Below are positions 34,806 to 44,493 of a stretch of DNA of 60,614 nt, one piece after another. Made by a program: the position numbers and the translations under genes. How positions within the stretch are numbered: position 1 is the stretch's first letter; each line of letters begins with the position of its first letter. Under the pieces are notes generated by a model. It had not been told where the DNA came from, searched no databases, and saw only the letters and a program-made list of their open reading frames with translations. Source of the DNA: Gemmatimonadales bacterium (GTDB lineage Bacteria > Gemmatimonadota > Gemmatimonadetes > Longimicrobiales > Gaopeijiaceae); contig CP070829.1 in assembly GCA_020344755.1 (NCBI GenBank), forward strand, positions 794,665 through 855,278. The letters run 5' to 3'.

Positions 34806-35243
34806 GTGAGTGATCTGAAGACCCGACTCCGGAGCGACCTGACCGAGGCTCGCAAGGCCCGGGACAAGGTCCGGACTCTCGTTCTCTCCACCACCTTGTC
34901 CGAGCTACGCAACCGAGAGATCGAGCTGGGCCGCGACGCCACCGACGAGGATGTTCAGCAGGTGGTGTCCCGTGCGATCAAGCAGCGGAAGGATGCGGCG
35001 GAGCAGATGCTCCAGGGCGGAAGGTCCGATCTGGCGGAGAAGGAGGAAGGAGAAGCGAAGGAGCTGCTCCGATATCTCCCCGAACAGCTCACCCCCGACG
35101 AGGTCCGCGCCATGATCCGGGAGATCGTGGAGGGCGGCACCTCCGTCATGGGCGCGGTCATGGGGCAGCTCATGCCCCGGATCCGCGGCCGTTTCGATGG
35201 GAAGCAGGCCAACGCCCTGGTTCGGGAGGTGCTCGAGGGGTGA
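34806..35243 (+). CDS. yqeY: GatB/YqeY-family protein
   Basis: 145 aa. Homologous to the tail domain of GatB, the tRNA-dependent amidotransferase subunit; standalone YqeY proteins are widespread, but their role is not established. Pattern: SDLKTRLRSDLTEARKARDK, LRNREIELGRDATDEDVQQV, AIKQRKDAAEQMLQGGRSDL, EAKELLRYLPEQLTPDEVRA and GAVMGQLMPRIRGRFDGKQA, which is complete for the family. GTG 34806 with GAGG six bases upstream matches the family's usual N-terminus; GTG 34788 would add six residues. The run continues to mutS2 with four nt between. Confidence 0.9.
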   Translation: MSDLKTRLRSDLTEARKARDKVRTLVLSTTLSELRNREIELGRDATDEDVQQVVSRAIKQRKDAAEQMLQGGRSDLAEKEEGEAKELLRYLPEQLTPDEVRAMIREIVEGGTSVMGAVMGQLMPRIRGRFDGKQANALVREVLEG

Positions 35244-35247
35244 GCCC

Positions 35248-37623
35248 GTGACCCTCCACGCCCGCGCAGTCCTGGAGTTCTCCAGGGTCCTGGAGGTGGT
35301 CGGTGGCCGCTCGGCCAGCGCCCAGGGTCGGAACCACGTCCTGGCGTTGAGGCCTCTTCCCCTGGGGGATGCACGACGAGAGCTGGACCGGGTCCGTGCG
35401 GTCATGGAGTTCGTGGACGACAACCCCGCCTGGGGCATGCCGGTGGTCCCGGACGTGGAGGGGGCGCTGCGCCGCCTGGATGTGGAAGGAAGCGTGCTGG
35501 AGCCCCGGGAGCTCTACTCCGTGGGGGTCCTGCTCGGGTCCTCCCGGGAGCTGGCGTCGGAGTTCGGCGAGCACCCGGCCCTGGACCCGCACCTGGAGCA
35601 CCTGGCGGAGCGGGTCTGGGTCGCCCCCGGCCTGGAAGGGGACATCGGCCGGACCGTGGACGCCGAGGGTCAGGTCCTGGACAGCGCCTCTCGCGAGCTC
35701 AAGCGAATTCGGGATCGGCTTCGGGGGGCGCACCTTCGTGTCGTGAAACGCCTCGAGCGGTACATGGCGGAGCTGCCGGAGCGCGTCAGGGTTCCGGACG
35801 CCTCCGTTTCGATCCGGGAGGGTCGCTACGTCATTCCGCTGCGGCGGGAAGGACGCCGAGAGGTCGGAGGGATCGTACACGACGAGTCCGGGACGGGGGC
35901 CACCATCTTCGTGGAGCCCCCGGTGGCGGTCGAGCTCATGAACGAGCTCAGGGAGCTGCAGCGGGAGGAGTATCGTGAGATCCAGAGGATCCTGCGGGAG
36001 CTTTCCTCGCGCCTCCACCCCTTCGGCGCGGACCTGGTCTCCACCTTCGACGCCCTCGTGGAGATGGACTCCCTTCATGCCCGGGCCCGCGCCGCCCTCG
36101 GCTGGCGGGCCGTGCCACCGGGGATCGCCGAGGGCACCGGCTCGGGGTTCAGAATCGTGAATGGGCGGCATCCCCTCCTCCTGGAAGGGGAGTCGGATGT
36201 GGTGCCGTTCGATCTCGAAATGGCACCCGACGAGCGCACGCTCGTGATCTCCGGACCGAACACCGGGGGAAAGAGTGTCCTCCTCAAGGCCGTAGGCCTG
36301 ATCACGCTCATGGCCCGGAGCGGCGTGGTCCCTCCCGTGGGCCCGGGCACGATCCTCCCGGGGGTGAGTCGCGTGTTCGCCGACATCGGCGACGAGCAGT
36401 CCATCGCCGAGAGCCTGTCCACCTTCAGCGCGCACCTGGGGACCATGCGGGACATCCTGGAGGGTGCCGATGGGGAGGCGCTGGTCCTGATGGACGAGCT
36501 CGGCACCGGGACGGATCCCGATGAGGGTGCGGCGTTGGCTCGTGCGATTCTCGAGACCCTGACGCAGAGGGGGGCCCTGACCCTCGCCACCTCCCACCTG
36601 GGCGCGCTGAAGGTCCTGGACACGGACGGGAGTGGGATCTGCAACGCTTCCATGCAGTTCGATCCCGAGCGGATGGCGCCGACCTATCGGCTGGAGAAGG
36701 GGAGGCCCGGGCGAAGCTATGGCCTCTCCATCGCGCGGAGGCTCGGCTTGCCGGGGCCCGTCCTGGACCGCGCCGAGGCACTGGTGGACCAGGGCGCAGC
36801 CAGCATGGAGGACCTCCTGGAGAGACTGGAACTCCGGGAGCGTGAGGCCCGGGAGCGGGGCTCGCAACTGGCCCGTGAACGCGTGGAGGTGGCCCGATTG
36901 AAGGGCGACCTGGAGGACCGTGACCGACAGCTGCGAGAGCGAGAGCGCTCGGCGGAGGAGCGGGCTCGGCAGCAGGCCAGGGACCTCCTCATGGATGCCC
37001 GGGAGGAGGTCGAGGCCGCGATCCGCGACGTTCGGTCGGCTCGGGACGAGGCGGTGGAGGAGGCCGCACGGGAGGCGCGGCGAAAGGTCGAGGCGGCCGC
37101 CGACCGGCAACGGCGGAAGCGACAAGGGGTCCGGAGTGCCGGGGCTCGTGGCGGCGCCGATGGAACAGGGGAGCTCCGGCCCGGGGTGCGGGTCCGTCTG
37201 GGAACGGGACGAACCCAGGGGACGCTCGTGGAGGTCCGAGAGGGACGAGGCGTGGTGGAGGTCTCGGGCCTGCGAATGGAGGTCCCGGTGGGGGAACTGG
37301 TGGTGCTGGGCGGTGGGGGAGGCGAGACAAGCGCGCCGGGACGGACCGGGGAGCGAGGATGGAGCGGTCCGCTGCCCGATGCAGGGTTCGAGATCGATCT
37401 CCGGGGGCTACGGGTGGACGAGGTCTCTCTCGAACTGGGTCGGGCCCTGGACGGGGCGATCCTGAATGACCTGAACCAGGTCCGGATCATCCACGGGAAG
37501 GGGACCGGAGCCGTGAAGAACCGCGTTCGCGAGTTCCTCCGCCTGGATCCCAGGGTCGCCTCCTTCCGGGATGGGCACCCTGGAGAGGGCGGGGCCGGGG
37601 TCACACTCGTGGAGTTCCGATGA
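35248..37623 (+). CDS. mutS2: Endonuclease MutS2
   Basis: 791 aa. MutS-family ATPase without the mismatch-recognition domain; known members suppress homologous recombination or split collided ribosomes. Coiled-coil clamp region in residues 100-320, ATPase with Walker A SGPNTGGKSVLLKAVGLI, MDELGTGTDPDEGAALARAI, and TLATSHLGALKV; a very charged coiled coil at about 520-640; KOW-like segment (RVRLGTGRTQGTLVEVREG); C-terminal Smr nuclease domain with DLRGLRVDEV and IIHGKGTGAVK. The start GTG 35248 has GAGGGG seven bases upstream; an in-frame GTG further upstream lies inside yqeY. Stop overlaps dnaG (ATGA). Confidence 0.95.
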   Translation: MTLHARAVLEFSRVLEVVGGRSASAQGRNHVLALRPLPLGDARRELDRVRAVMEFVDDNPAWGMPVVPDVEGALRRLDVEGSVLEPRELYSVGVLLGSSRELASEFGEHPALDPHLEHLAERVWVAPGLEGDIGRTVDAEGQVLDSASRELKRIRDRLRGAHLRVVKRLERYMAELPERVRVPDASVSIREGRYVIPLRREGRREVGGIVHDESGTGATIFVEPPVAVELMNELRELQREEYREIQRILRELSSRLHPFGADLVSTFDALVEMDSLHARARAALGWRAVPPGIAEGTGSGFRIVNGRHPLLLEGESDVVPFDLEMAPDERTLVISGPNTGGKSVLLKAVGLITLMARSGVVPPVGPGTILPGVSRVFADIGDEQSIAESLSTFSAHLGTMRDILEGADGEALVLMDELGTGTDPDEGAALARAILETLTQRGALTLATSHLGALKVLDTDGSGICNASMQFDPERMAPTYRLEKGRPGRSYGLSIARRLGLPGPVLDRAEALVDQGAASMEDLLERLELREREARERGSQLARERVEVARLKGDLEDRDRQLRERERSAEERARQQARDLLMDAREEVEAAIRDVRSARDEAVEEAAREARRKVEAAADRQRRKRQGVRSAGARGGADGTGELRPGVRVRLGTGRTQGTLVEVREGRGVVEVSGLRMEVPVGELVVLGGGGGETSAPGRTGERGWSGPLPDAGFEIDLRGLRVDEVSLELGRALDGAILNDLNQVRIIHGKGTGAVKNRVREFLRLDPRVASFRDGHPGEGGAGVTLVEFR

Positions 37624-39455
37624 TCCCGGACGACCAGGTCGAAGAAGTCCGCGCCCGCGCGGACATCGTGGAGATCGTAGGCGATTCGGTGAAGCTGAAG
37701 AAGGCGGGGCGGGAGTACTCCGGGCTCTGTCCCTTCCACGAGGAGAAGTCCCCTTCCTTCTCGGTCAATCCGGCCAAAGGCGTCTATCACTGCTTCGGGT
37801 GTGGTGCCAGCGGCGACGTCTTTCGATTCGTGCAGGAGCGGATGGGGTTGGACTTCGTCGAGGCGGTGAAGCACGTGGCGGGTCGGGCCGGCGTCCCCGT
37901 CCGTGAGGTCAAGGCGGGCCGGCCCGAAGAGGAGGATCCGAGACGGCCCCTCTTCGAGGCAAACGCGTTCGCCCAGAAGTGGTTCCGGGATCAACTGTTG
38001 GATCCGCAACGGGGAGAGGTGGCCCGGCGCTATCTGGAGGAACGAGGAATCGACGAGGAGACGGCAGAGCGCTTCGGGCTGGGGCTCGCCCCCGACGAGT
38101 GGCACGGTCTGCGCGACGCCGCTGCGGCCCACGGCATCACGGAAGACCTCCTCCTCCAGGTCGGTCTGCTCACGACCTCGGAGAAGACCTCGGAGCCCTA
38201 CGATCGGTTTCGGGGACGGCTCACCTTCCCCATCGAAGCGGTCGGCGGCCGGATCGTCGGGTTCGGAGGGCGCATCATCGGTGAGGGGAAGCCCAAGTAT
38301 CTCAACTCACCCGAGACACCCATCTACCACAAGGGACAGGTGCTCTACGGCCTCCATCGGGCGCGGCACGCCATACGCCGCGACGAGGTGGCACTGGTGG
38401 TCGAGGGATACATGGACGTGGTGGCCCTCTCTTCCGCCGGCTTCGAGAACGCCGTTGCACCCCTGGGTACCGCCATGACCGAGGATCAGGCCCGCCTGAT
38501 TCGTCGGTACACGGGTAAGGCTTTGCTCCTCTACGACTCCGACCGCGCGGGTCTCAAGGCCAGCTTCCGGTCCGGCGACGCCCTTCTGGCCCAGGGCGTC
38601 CATCCCTCCGTGGTGACCCTCCCGGAAGGCGAGGATCCGGACACGCTGGTTCGTGCCTTGGGGCCGCACGGTCTCCAGCGGCATCTGAACGAGGCGGTGG
38701 ACATCCTGGATCGAAAGATCCAGATCCTGGAGGAGCACGACTACTTCGCCTCCCTGGATCGTCGGCGGGATGCCGTGGACAAGTTGCTCCCCACCCTTCG
38801 GTCCACCGCGGATCCGGCCCTCAGGGATATCTACGTCGCCCAGGTGGCGGAGAAGACCGGAGTCCAGCGGCAGACGCTGGAGGCGGAGTTGGCCCGGGCC
38901 CGGGAGGACCGGGTTCAACGGCAGCTGGAGGAGCGTCGCGTCCAGCTTCCGGCCCGGCAGCCAGCGGCGGTGCGCGCTCGGACCATGGGGCCCGAGTTCT
39001 CCCTGCTTCGTGTTCTGGCCCGGGACCGGAAGCGAAGGCACCTGCTCCTGGAAATGGCACTGGAGCGAGTGGGGCCCGAGGACTTCAAGGATCCGGGTGA
39101 TCGGGCCATCTTCCAGGCGTTCGTGGACGAGCCCGAGCTGGAGGTTCCACCACCGGGGATGGATCCCCGCGTGGCGGAACGGCTCACATCGTTGCTGGCC
39201 GAGCCGCCTCACGATGAACAGCTTGCCCACGCCGAGCGCGAGTTCAACGCCGCCGTGGCCGCCCTGGAGGCCGCCCGGTTGGCGCGGGAGGTCGACGAGA
39301 TACAGCGACGGATCGAGGCCTCGACGGACCATGAGGAGAAGCTTCGGCTGATCCAGGAAAAGAAGAGACTGCTGCAAGAGCGAAACGCCCAGGGGCTGCA
39401 GGGCGGCGGCGACTACGCCCGGCGACTGGCCCGGGGTTACCATCAACAGGATTGA
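37620..39455 (+). CDS. dnaG: DNA primase
   Basis: 611 aa. Makes RNA primers for replication. N-terminal CHC2 zinc ribbon (CPFHEEKSPSF and YHCFGCGASGDVFRF), the primase core with RGRLTFPIEAVGGRIVGFGG, and a TOPRIM domain with VEGYMDVVAL and the Asp pair in LLYDSDRAGLKAS; a DnaB-interacting helical C-terminus follows (about 430-600). In most bacteria dnaG is followed by rpoD; here it is followed by a zinc-ribbon coiled-coil gene and rpoD is not in the window. Overlaps mutS2 by ATGA. Confidence 0.96.
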   Translation: MIPDDQVEEVRARADIVEIVGDSVKLKKAGREYSGLCPFHEEKSPSFSVNPAKGVYHCFGCGASGDVFRFVQERMGLDFVEAVKHVAGRAGVPVREVKAGRPEEEDPRRPLFEANAFAQKWFRDQLLDPQRGEVARRYLEERGIDEETAERFGLGLAPDEWHGLRDAAAAHGITEDLLLQVGLLTTSEKTSEPYDRFRGRLTFPIEAVGGRIVGFGGRIIGEGKPKYLNSPETPIYHKGQVLYGLHRARHAIRRDEVALVVEGYMDVVALSSAGFENAVAPLGTAMTEDQARLIRRYTGKALLLYDSDRAGLKASFRSGDALLAQGVHPSVVTLPEGEDPDTLVRALGPHGLQRHLNEAVDILDRKIQILEEHDYFASLDRRRDAVDKLLPTLRSTADPALRDIYVAQVAEKTGVQRQTLEAELARAREDRVQRQLEERRVQLPARQPAAVRARTMGPEFSLLRVLARDRKRRHLLLEMALERVGPEDFKDPGDRAIFQAFVDEPELEVPPPGMDPRVAERLTSLLAEPPHDEQLAHAEREFNAAVAALEAARLAREVDEIQRRIEASTDHEEKLRLIQEKKRLLQERNAQGLQGGGDYARRLARGYHQQD

Positions 39456-39463
39456 ATCACCAG

Positions 39464-40300
39464 ATGACCGAACAGACACGACCCGGACTCCGTGAACTGC
39501 AGCGTCTCGACGATGCCATCCAGGCGATCATCGAGAAGATCGTCGAGCTGGATGAGCGGCTGGCCGAGGTGGAGCAGCCGGCCCACACCCTGGACGATGA
39601 GGTGGGCACGACCCGGACACGACTCCAGGAGATGCGCGTGGAGGAACGGCGGATCGAGCTGGCGGGAGACGAGAAGAGGACCCGGGTCAAGAAGCTCGAG
39701 GATCGTCTCACCCAGGTCCGGAACGTCCGAGAGGAGTCGGCGGTCACAGCGGAACTGGCCATGGTCCGGAGAGCGCAGGAAGCCGATGATCAGGAGGCCC
39801 TATCTCTCCTCGATCAGATCCGCCGCCTCGAGGACCGGTTGGGGGAGCAGTCGGATGCGCTCGAGGAGGCCCGGGCCGAGGTCGAGCCTCGCCGCAAGGA
39901 GCTGGAGGCGGAGCGAGCCTCCGCGATCGAAGAGGAAGCCCGTCTCAGAAAGGAGCGGGGTGCGTTCACCGCGTCGCTGGACGAGGGGGAGCTTCGAGTC
40001 TACGAGGCCATCCGGGGGAGCGCGGGGCGACGCGCCCTGGCGTCCCTGACCGACGACGGAGCCTGCGGGCTCTGCTTCAGCGTCGTTCCCCTCCAGCGCC
40101 GGAACGAGATCCTCCACGGCAGTCGCATGATCCGGTGTGAGGCGTGTGGGGTCATCCTTGCCGCCCCCACGGACGAACCCGAAGCGCCGGAGGCGGCCGC
40201 CGAGGCGACCGGCGGGGATGAACCCGAGCCGCCGGATTCCTCCGAGTCGGCGGGGGAAGCGGCGAACGGGGAAGAGGACGGCGAGGCCACCACGGCGTGA
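39464..40300 (+). CDS. CT398-like coiled-coil zinc-ribbon protein
   Basis: 278 aa. A long coiled coil (residues 5-165) is followed by a C4 zinc ribbon: CGLCFSVVP and, after about 15 residues, IRCEACGVIL. The rest is an acidic, Ala/Glu/Gly tail. This matches the CT398/YbgI-adjacent C4-type zinc-ribbon family (PF02591), for which links to sigma-54 or flagellar/type-III assembly have been proposed in Chlamydia; no such partner is nearby here. ATG 39464 is nine bases after dnaG; a TTG at 39452 overlapping the dnaG stop is possible but lacks a spaced Shine-Dalgarno. Overlaps recJ (GTGA). Confidence 0.8.
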   Translation: MTEQTRPGLRELQRLDDAIQAIIEKIVELDERLAEVEQPAHTLDDEVGTTRTRLQEMRVEERRIELAGDEKRTRVKKLEDRLTQVRNVREESAVTAELAMVRRAQEADDQEALSLLDQIRRLEDRLGEQSDALEEARAEVEPRRKELEAERASAIEEEARLRKERGAFTASLDEGELRVYEAIRGSAGRRALASLTDDGACGLCFSVVPLQRRNEILHGSRMIRCEACGVILAAPTDEPEAPEAAAEATGGDEPEPPDSSESAGEAANGEEDGEATTA

Positions 40301-42057
40301 CGGGGCCCTCCCCGAGCCCGTTCCGGGCCGGGCCACCGCGCTGGGAGGTGGCCCCGGCGCCGGACGAGAGCGTGGTCCGGCGGCTGTCGGAAGCGCTGTC
40401 CCTTCCGCTGGAGCTGTGTCGCCTTCTCGTGGTACGAGGCCACGATGCACCGGAGTCGGCAAAGGGGTTCCTGCGGCCACTCCTGGAGCACCTTCCGGCC
40501 CCGGCGGATCTCAAGGACCTGGTTCCGGCGGCTGCGCGGATCCTGACGGCGGTGGACCGAGGAGAGACGATCCTCGTTCACGGTGACTATGACGTGGATG
40601 GCGCGTGCGCCACGGCGATTCTCACCCGTTGGATCCGACGGCTCGGCGGCCACGCCGAGCCCTTCGTGCCACATCGCATGAAGGACGGGTACGATCTGGG
40701 GCCCTCGGGGCTGCGACGGGCCGCCGAGGTCGGCGCGTCGCTGCTGGTCACGGTGGACTGTGGCATTGTGGCGCACGGTGCCGTAGCTCAGGCTCGCACG
40801 AGTGGGGTCGACGTTATCGTCACCGACCACCACGCACCGGGGGAATCGCTCCCGCCGGCAATGGCCGTGGTGAATCCGAACCGGGCGGACGACGACTCCG
40901 GCCGAGGGGACCTGTGTGGCGCCGGCGTCGCGTTCCAGCTCGTGCGCCACCTGGCCGAGGCTCGCGGGATCGACCTTCAGGAGGTCCTTCCCGACCTGGA
41001 CCTGGTGGCGCTGGCCACGGTGGCGGACCTGGTACCGCTCACCGAGGAGAACCGCGTGCTCGTCCGGTTCGGCCTGCGGGCCCTCGAGCGGACGGAGAAG
41101 CCCGGCCTGCGGGCCTTGCTGGAGGTCTGCGGGCTGTCGGGTCCCCTGGACTCGGGCAAGTTGGGGTACACCCTGGCTCCCCGGATCAACGCCGTGGGTC
41201 GCCTGGGTGACGCTGGAGACGCGGTGCGCCTCCTCCTCACCGAGGATGGAGAGGAAGCACGCAGACTGGCCACGGAAGCCGATACCCTGAACTCCCGGCG
41301 GCAGGCGGCGGATCGGGAGACCCTGGCGGAAGCGCTGGCCCAACTGGATGCTCGCTTCGACCCCCGGGAGGACTTCGGGGTGGTGCTGGCAGGAAGGGGA
41401 TGGCACCCCGGGGTGATCGGGATCGTCGCGTCCCGGGTTGTGGAGCGAATCCACCGGCCCGTGGTGCTGGTGGCACTGGAGGACGATTCCGGTCGGGGGA
41501 GCGCCCGATCCGTGCCCGGATTCCACCTCCACAGGGCCCTCACCCGCTGCAGCGACCACCTGGTCCGTTTTGGGGGACATGCCCAGGCTGCGGGGATGGA
41601 CCTTCATCCGTCGTCCCTGGAGGCCTTTCGGGTCCGGTTCAACGAGGTGGTGAGGGAAGCCCTCGAGCCCGAGCCGGATCTACTCCGTCCCCGCGTCCGC
41701 GTGGACCTGGAGGTCGCTCCCGATTCGCTCACGCTGGAATTGGCGGAGCTGGCCCGCTACCTGGGACCCCACGGGGTGGGGAACCCACGGCCGGTCCTCG
41801 TCGCCCGGGATCTCCGAGCTCTGTCCACCCCGCGGGTCGTGGGGAACGGCCACCTCAAGCTGGACCTCGGGCGGAACGGCCGGTCCGTCCCGGCCATCGG
41901 CTTCGGGATGGCCGAGCGGTTCCCTCCCGAGGCCCTGACGTCCGGGCGGTTCGATGCCGCCTTCCAACTCACGGTGAACGAGTTTCGCGGGCGGAGGACG
42001 CCCCAGATGCGTCTCGTGGACTTGCGCCCCGCCGGCGAAGCCCGGGGCTCGGGGTGA
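40297..42057 (+). CDS. recJ: Single-stranded-DNA-specific exonuclease RecJ
   Basis: 586 aa. 5'-3' ssDNA exonuclease in recombination and mismatch repair, of the DHH phosphoesterase family. Motifs: HGDYDVDGACATA (motif I), LLVTVDCGI (II), VIVTDHHAPGE (III), PRINAVGRLGD, and the DHHA1 region GRGWHPGVIGIVASRVVERI, with GGHAQAAGM. The usual OB domain is included. GTG 40297 overlaps the zinc-ribbon gene and the stop overlaps rsmD, both GTGA. Conserved placement before rsmD is not universal. Confidence 0.95.
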   Translation: MTGPSPSPFRAGPPRWEVAPAPDESVVRRLSEALSLPLELCRLLVVRGHDAPESAKGFLRPLLEHLPAPADLKDLVPAAARILTAVDRGETILVHGDYDVDGACATAILTRWIRRLGGHAEPFVPHRMKDGYDLGPSGLRRAAEVGASLLVTVDCGIVAHGAVAQARTSGVDVIVTDHHAPGESLPPAMAVVNPNRADDDSGRGDLCGAGVAFQLVRHLAEARGIDLQEVLPDLDLVALATVADLVPLTEENRVLVRFGLRALERTEKPGLRALLEVCGLSGPLDSGKLGYTLAPRINAVGRLGDAGDAVRLLLTEDGEEARRLATEADTLNSRRQAADRETLAEALAQLDARFDPREDFGVVLAGRGWHPGVIGIVASRVVERIHRPVVLVALEDDSGRGSARSVPGFHLHRALTRCSDHLVRFGGHAQAAGMDLHPSSLEAFRVRFNEVVREALEPEPDLLRPRVRVDLEVAPDSLTLELAELARYLGPHGVGNPRPVLVARDLRALSTPRVVGNGHLKLDLGRNGRSVPAIGFGMAERFPPEALTSGRFDAAFQLTVNEFRGRRTPQMRLVDLRPAGEARGSG

Positions 42058-42593
42058 GGATCATCGGAGGGGAGTGGCGGGGGCGGCGGCTCACGCCACT
42101 GCGGGGTCGCCAAGTGCGCCCCACCTCGGACCGGGTCCGGGAAGCCTGGATGTCCGCCATGGGCGGGCACTTCGCGGGGTGGGTGATCCTCGACCTCTTC
42201 GCCGGCTCGGGAGCCCTGGGGCTGGAATGCCTCAGTCGGGGTGCGGCTCACGTCACCTTCGTGGATCAGGCGCACTCCTCGCTGTCCGTGCTACGCAGGA
42301 ACCTGACCCTGGTGGGGGCGGCTGGAGAACGGGCCACCGTGATCCAGGCAGAGGTGTTCTCCTGGCTGGAGCGGTCCTCCCGCCTTCAGGGGGCAACCCC
42401 GGATGCGGCACTTGCCGATCCGCCCTATGGGCACGGGCTGGCCGGGCGCCTGGTGGAGCGGTTCGTGGACGACCCGTTTGCGAAGGCGCTCTGGGTGGAG
42501 CATGCTACCGGCGAGGCGATTCCCGAGGCGCCGGGCTCCCGGCAGCGTCGGTACGGCGATTCCACTCTCACCTACATCCCCGCCGCAGCATGA
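42054..42593 (+). CDS. rsmD: 16S rRNA (guanine(966)-N(2))-methyltransferase
   Basis: 179 aa. SAM-dependent methylation of 16S G966. Motifs: RIIGGEWRGRRL at the N-terminus, VRPTSDRVREAW, ILDLFAGSGALGLECLSRGA (SAM site), FVDQAHSSLSVLRRNL, and DAALADPPYGHGL (catalytic DPPY). GTG 42054 overlaps recJ and its stop overlaps coaD (ATGA). The rsmD-coaD pair is conserved across many phyla. Confidence 0.94.
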   Translation: MRIIGGEWRGRRLTPLRGRQVRPTSDRVREAWMSAMGGHFAGWVILDLFAGSGALGLECLSRGAAHVTFVDQAHSSLSVLRRNLTLVGAAGERATVIQAEVFSWLERSSRLQGATPDAALADPPYGHGLAGRLVERFVDDPFAKALWVEHATGEAIPEAPGSRQRRYGDSTLTYIPAAA

Positions 42594-43090
42594 GCGACCC
42601 CAGCGTCCGCGTGGCCGTCTATCCGGGCTCCTTCGATCCCATCACCCGGGGACACGAGGACCTCGTCTACCGTTCCCTGCGTCTGACGGACCGGTTGATC
42701 GTGGCGGTGGCCCACACGGCTACACAGAAGAAGTCGGCCCTCTTCAGCGTGGAGGACCGGGTCGAGCTCATTCGATCGGTGTTCGCGGATGAGCCACGCA
42801 TCGAGTGCACCTCCTTCCGCGGGCTGCTGGTGGACTTCTGCCGACAGAAAGGGGCCGACCTCGTGGTTCGGGGGCTGCGTGCCGTCTCGGACTTCGAGTA
42901 CGAGTTCCAGATGGCCCAGATGAACCATGAGCTGTCACCTGGTCTCGAGACCGTCTTCCTGACCCCCGACGTGAACTACTCCTTCCTTTCCGCTTCCCTG
43001 GTTCGGGAAGTGGCGAGGCTGGGCGGAGATGTCTCGGCGTTCGTTTCGCCCAGGGTGCTGGCCCGGATGCAGGAGGTCCTGGGACGGTGA
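42590..43090 (+). CDS. coaD: Phosphopantetheine adenylyltransferase
   Basis: 166 aa. Fourth step of coenzyme A synthesis: couples ATP to 4'-phosphopantetheine, giving dephospho-CoA and pyrophosphate. Nucleotidyltransferase motif [16 protein letters not shown] (T/HxGH), the [20 protein letters not shown] segment, the [20 protein letters not shown] block and the ISSS-type loop [23 protein letters not shown] overlaps rsmD (ATGA) and the stop overlaps pta (GTGA). Confidence 0.96.
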   Translation: MSDPSVRVAVYPGSFDPITRGHEDLVYRSLRLTDRLIVAVAHTATQKKSALFSVEDRVELIRSVFADEPRIECTSFRGLLVDFCRQKGADLVVRGLRAVSDFEYEFQMAQMNHELSPGLETVFLTPDVNYSFLSASLVREVARLGGDVSAFVSPRVLARMQEVLGR

Positions 43091-44046
43091 CCCCCTTTCA
43101 GGAGGCGCTCCGGGTGCGGGCTCACGCTCGACCCCGGACCATCGCCTTCCCCGAGGCCGAGGACCCCCGGATCCGGGATGCAGTGGAGCGGCTGGCCCGG
43201 GAGGGATTGGCAGAGCCCCTCCTGGTGGGCCCCGGGGGCATCGATCCAGAGGACGACGTGGATCTCTACGCCGGTCTCCTGGTGGAGCTCCGGGCCCACA
43301 AGGGGATGACTTTGGAGGAGGCGCGGGATTGGGCGAGAGATCCCCTCATTCGTGCGGCTCTGATGCTCCGGCAAGGAGAGGTGGAGGGACTGGTGGCCGG
43401 CGCGGTTCGGTCCACGAGCGAGGTCCTCCGGGCCGCCATTTGGTGTGTGGGCGCCGCACGGGGGATCCGCACGGTCTCCTCGTCGTTCTACATGTCGTTC
43501 TCCGACCTCATGGGGACAGGGCCCGGGGTCCTGACCTACGCGGACGCAGGCGTGGTGCCGGACCCGGATGTGGCCCAGCTGGTGGACATTGCGGTGGCCG
43601 CCGTGGATGGACACCTCCGGGTGGTGGGCACCGAGCCCCGTGTGGCCTTTCTCTCCTACTCCACCCGTGGGAGCGCGGAGGGGCCCTCCGTGACCCGGGT
43701 GCGGGAGGCCCTCGAGCGCTTCCGGCGTCGTCGCCCCGAGGTCCTGGTGGACGGGGAGTTGCAAGCGGACGCCGCGCTGGTTCCCGCGGTCGCGAGTCGA
43801 AAGGCCCCGGGATCACCCCTGGAAGGCCGCGCGAACGTCCTCGTCTTTCCCGACCTGGACGCCGGCAACATTGCCTACAAGCTCACCCAGCGCCTGGCGG
43901 GTGCCGTTGCCCTCGGGCCCATTCTCCAGGGGCTGGCTCGTCCCTGCAATGATCTCTCCCGGGGCTGTACTCCGGACGACGTGGTCGAGGTGGCCTGCAT
44001 CACCGCGCTCCAGGCGGATGGCGGAACAGCTGTTTCCGATCCTTGA
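43087..44046 (+). CDS. pta: Phosphate acetyltransferase
   Basis: 319 aa, the single-domain form of Pta (PF01515). Interconverts acetyl-CoA and acetyl phosphate, giving acetate overflow or assimilation; members of the family may use butyryl-CoA. Recognisable: [77 protein letters not shown], and [20 protein letters not shown]. No ackA partner is in the window. The GTG start overlaps coaD; the TGA stop lies inside the -35 box for the downstream anti-sigma genes. Confidence 0.92.
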   Translation: MTPFQEALRVRAHARPRTIAFPEAEDPRIRDAVERLAREGLAEPLLVGPGGIDPEDDVDLYAGLLVELRAHKGMTLEEARDWARDPLIRAALMLRQGEVEGLVAGAVRSTSEVLRAAIWCVGAARGIRTVSSSFYMSFSDLMGTGPGVLTYADAGVVPDPDVAQLVDIAVAAVDGHLRVVGTEPRVAFLSYSTRGSAEGPSVTRVREALERFRRRRPEVLVDGELQADAALVPAVASRKAPGSPLEGRANVLVFPDLDAGNIAYKLTQRLAGAVALGPILQGLARPCNDLSRGCTPDDVVEVACITALQADGGTAVSDP

Positions 44047-44072
44047 TCGGAGGGGTGCCTCACGGCTATCGT
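44043..44072 (+). promoter_or_regulatory. Promoter of the partner-switching operon
   Basis: -35 TTGATC (44043-44048, containing the pta stop codon), 18-bp spacer, -10 TATCGT (44067-44072). The leader to the ATG at 44146 is about 66 nt. The separation from pta suggests that the anti-sigma genes are controlled on their own. Confidence 0.45.
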
Positions 44073-44145
44073 TCAGGTCGGCATCGCCGCGGGCCCGCCG
44101 GTCTCCACTGGCGCCGCGACCCCTGAAATCACCTGGAGAATGGGC

Positions 44146-44478
44146 ATGAGCTTCAGTGTCGTGAAGCAGGACGGCGTGACCGTGGTGGACGTCGAGGGTC
44201 AGTTGATCGTCGGGAACCGCCAGGAGCTGAAGCAGAAGGTGCTCGACGAGCTCGAAGGCGGTGAGCGTCGATTCGTCATCGACTTTCGGCAGACCGGCTA
44301 CATCGACTCTTCGGGTCTCGGTGTGCTGGTGAGCCTGTCCAAGAAGATCCGTGAGCAGGGCGGGGAGCTTCGGCTCTCGGGCCTGAACGAGGACCTCCGC
44401 ACCCTCTTCGAGCTGACCAAGCTGGACACCCTCTTCCGCATTACCCACACGAAGGAAGAGGCACTCCAGGGTCTCTGA
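44146..44478 (+). CDS. Anti-sigma factor antagonist (STAS domain)
   Basis: 110 aa. Single STAS domain of the SpoIIAA/RsbV type. The phosphorylation-site motif GYIDSSGLGVLV places the conserved serines at 55 and 56; the second aligns with the phosphorylated Ser of SpoIIAA. The rest (FSVVKQDGVTVVDVEGQLIV, GGELRLSGLNEDLRTLFELT) is typical. Unphosphorylated antagonist binds the kinase and frees its sigma factor. ATG 44146 has GGAG seven bases upstream; ATG 44140 is too close to it. The kinase and phosphatase genes follow directly. Confidence 0.9.
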   Translation: MSFSVVKQDGVTVVDVEGQLIVGNRQELKQKVLDELEGGERRFVIDFRQTGYIDSSGLGVLVSLSKKIREQGGELRLSGLNEDLRTLFELTKLDTLFRITHTKEEALQGL

Positions 44479-44493
44479 CCGGGGAGTCGGCTC

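Noticed and set aside
35170..37125. A 651-codon open frame on the minus strand
   Set aside because: Antisense shadow of mutS2, whose Walker A and Smr motifs are on the plus strand.
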